Source: Bradyrhizobium betae (GTDB lineage: Bacteria; Pseudomonadota; Alphaproteobacteria; Rhizobiales; Xanthobacteraceae). Taken from it: a DNA stretch of 64,000 bases. The notes under the pieces are model-generated. The model was not told where the DNA came from. It saw only the letters and a list, made by a program, of their open reading frames with translations, and did not search any database. Shown one piece after another: positions 62,945 through 64,000 of this stretch. The stretch covers positions 62,001 to 126,000 of the forward strand of contig NZ_MZXW01000013.1 in NCBI RefSeq assembly GCF_004123905.1. Direction: 5' to 3'. How positions within the stretch are numbered: position 1 is the stretch's first letter; each line of letters opens with the position of its first letter. The position numbers and the translations under genes were made by a program.

Positions 62945-64000
62945 CTACTCCAGGCTCTCCACCTTGCGCAGGCTGGGGAAGAGCTTCATCCACAGCAAGG
63001 CGACCGCGACGGTGCAGACGCCGCCGAGGACTGCGGCGGGCATGGCCCCGAACAATGCGGCCGCTACGCCGCTCTCGAACTGGCCGAGCTGGTTCGAGGC
63101 GTTGATGAAGAGGAAATTCACCGCGCCGACCCGGCCGCGCATCTCGTCGGGCGTCGACAGCTGCACCAGCGAGAAGCGGATCACGACGCTGATCGTGTCG
63201 GCTGCGCCCAGGATCGCAAGCGAGAGCACCGACAGCCACATCCAGGACGACAGCGCGAACACGATCGTCGCAATACCGAACACGATCACCGCCTGGAACA
63301 TGCGCAAGCCCACATGCCGCGAGATGGCGTGGCGCGCCAGCACCATGGTCATCAGCAGTGCGCCGACCGCGGGCGCGGCGCGCAAGATCCCGAGCCCCAT
63401 CGGGCCGGTCTGGAGGATGTCGCGGGCGTAGATCGGCAGCAGCGCCGTGACGCCGCCGAACAGCACCGCGAACAGATCGAGCGAGATGGTGCCGAGGATC
63501 GCGGGATTGCTGCGGATGAATCGGACGCCGGCAAAGATATTGTCCGAGTCCGTCCCCTCCCTGGCGACCGCCTGCGGGCGCGGCCGGATGAAGCCGGTCA
63601 GGATCATGCCAAGAATCCAGAACAGCAGCATGAGGGCATAAGCGAAATGCGGCGCGATCGCGTAGGCGAAGCCGCCAAGCGCGGGGCCAGTGATGGTCGC
63701 GACCTGCGCCGCGCCGCTGGAGACAGCGGTGGCGCGCTGGAGCGAGCCCTGCGGTGCGATCGCCGGCAACAGCGCCGCGGTGGTCGGGCTCTCGAAAGCG
63801 CCGGCAATGCCGAGCACGAAGGTCGCGATGAAGATCTGCACCTCGCTGACCGCGCCGAGATAAGTGATGACACCGAGATAGAGCGCGGTCGCGGCCTCCA
63901 CGAGCTGGCAGAGCTGGACCACGCGCTTGCGCTCGAAACGGTCGGCGGCGTGGCCGGCGACGAACACGAGCAGCGCGGTGGGCAGGAACTGCACGAGGCC
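62945..64000 (-). CDS. MFS transporter, EntS/MFS_3-like (5' end beyond the window)
   Basis: The frame is open to the last base of the window, so the first part of the gene lies outside. About 350 residues are visible: membrane helices with the loop 2-3 motif VAGHAADRFERKRVVQLCQL, the MFS_3-type segments GIAGAFESPTTAALLPAIAP and TAVSSGAAQVATITGPALGG, and PIYARDILQTGPMGLGILRA. The family includes the enterobactin exporter EntS and several drug exporters; most annotated members are of unknown substrate. It ends LPSLRKVESLE-like (actual KLFPSLRKVESLE). Confidence 0.88.
   Translation of the reverse strand, partial: GLVQFLPTALLVFVAGHAADRFERKRVVQLCQLVEAATALYLGVITYLGAVSEVQIFIATFVLGIAGAFESPTTAALLPAIAPQGSLQRATAVSSGAAQVATITGPALGGFAYAIAPHFAYALMLLFWILGMILTGFIRPRPQAVAREGTDSDNIFAGVRFIRSNPAILGTISLDLFAVLFGGVTALLPIYARDILQTGPMGLGILRAAPAVGALLMTMVLARHAISRHVGLRMFQAVIVFGIATIVFALSSWMWLSVLSLAILGAADTISVVIRFSLVQLSTPDEMRGRVGAVNFLFINASNQLGQFESGVAAALFGAMPAAVLGGVCTVAVALLWMKLFPSLRKVESLE

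Overview
The window is high-GC alphaproteobacterial chromosome. Its gene content, short intergenic palindrome families and protein style resemble Bradyrhizobium or a close relative; this is inferred from family recognition, as no search was run. Genes are densely packed on both strands. One stretch (about 8.1-11.9 kb) is visibly more AT-rich than the rest.

Layout. 1-7.1 kb: end of an Asp/Glu/hydantoin racemase gene, a manganese catalase fused to a ferritin-like DUF892 domain, several small envelope or secreted proteins, a HAMP-PAS-PAS membrane sensor with no output domain, and a gamma-carbonic anhydrase. 7.3-12 kb: an anchored hypothetical protein, then the AT-richer segment with a secreted RTX protein carrying an HELIH zinc motif. 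12-15 kb: DUF3126, serine acetyltransferase (cysE) with a clear terminator, and a multi-pass membrane protein. 15.3-20.5 kb: a signalling block with a lone receiver, a CheB-CheR-PAS-HWE-kinase hybrid broken by a one-base frameshift, and a divergent CheB-like protein with a Cys/His-rich tail. 20.6-26.3 kb: small paralogous helical proteins, an alpha/beta hydrolase, a zinc-finger protein, an FAD monooxygenase, a lipoprotein and tRNA-Leu(UAA). 26.5-34 kb: four polytopic membrane proteins of glycosyltransferase type (two are tandem copies) around a Bcr/CflA-type exporter.

34.2-49.7 kb is the most coherent metabolic locus. It has two tandemly duplicated family-5 substrate-binding proteins facing an M20 peptidase; a tandem glycine riboswitch ahead of a D-amino-acid dehydrogenase; two Dpp-type permeases and a fused DppD-DppF ATPase; and then M81 peptidase, M20 amidohydrolase, amidase and enoyl-CoA hydratase genes. 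Together they look like uptake and breakdown of small peptides or amides, including D-amino acids, with glycine sensing at the dadA-like gene.

49.8-55.8 kb: quinone oxidoreductase/DsbA-like pair, glutathione transferase, a short MetE-like protein with all zinc ligands, a small secreted protein, gpt and a CinA-type protein. 56-62.8 kb: the ATP-grasp / alpha-E / transglutaminase set that commonly accompanies the Anbu proteasome-like protease. Here Anbu is separated from its partners by an acyl-CoA-dehydrogenase-like gene and an AhpD-like gene; an SDR follows. The window ends in a truncated MFS exporter.

At least seven families of imperfect intergenic palindromes (80-145 bp) lie between genes and explain most of the otherwise empty gaps.
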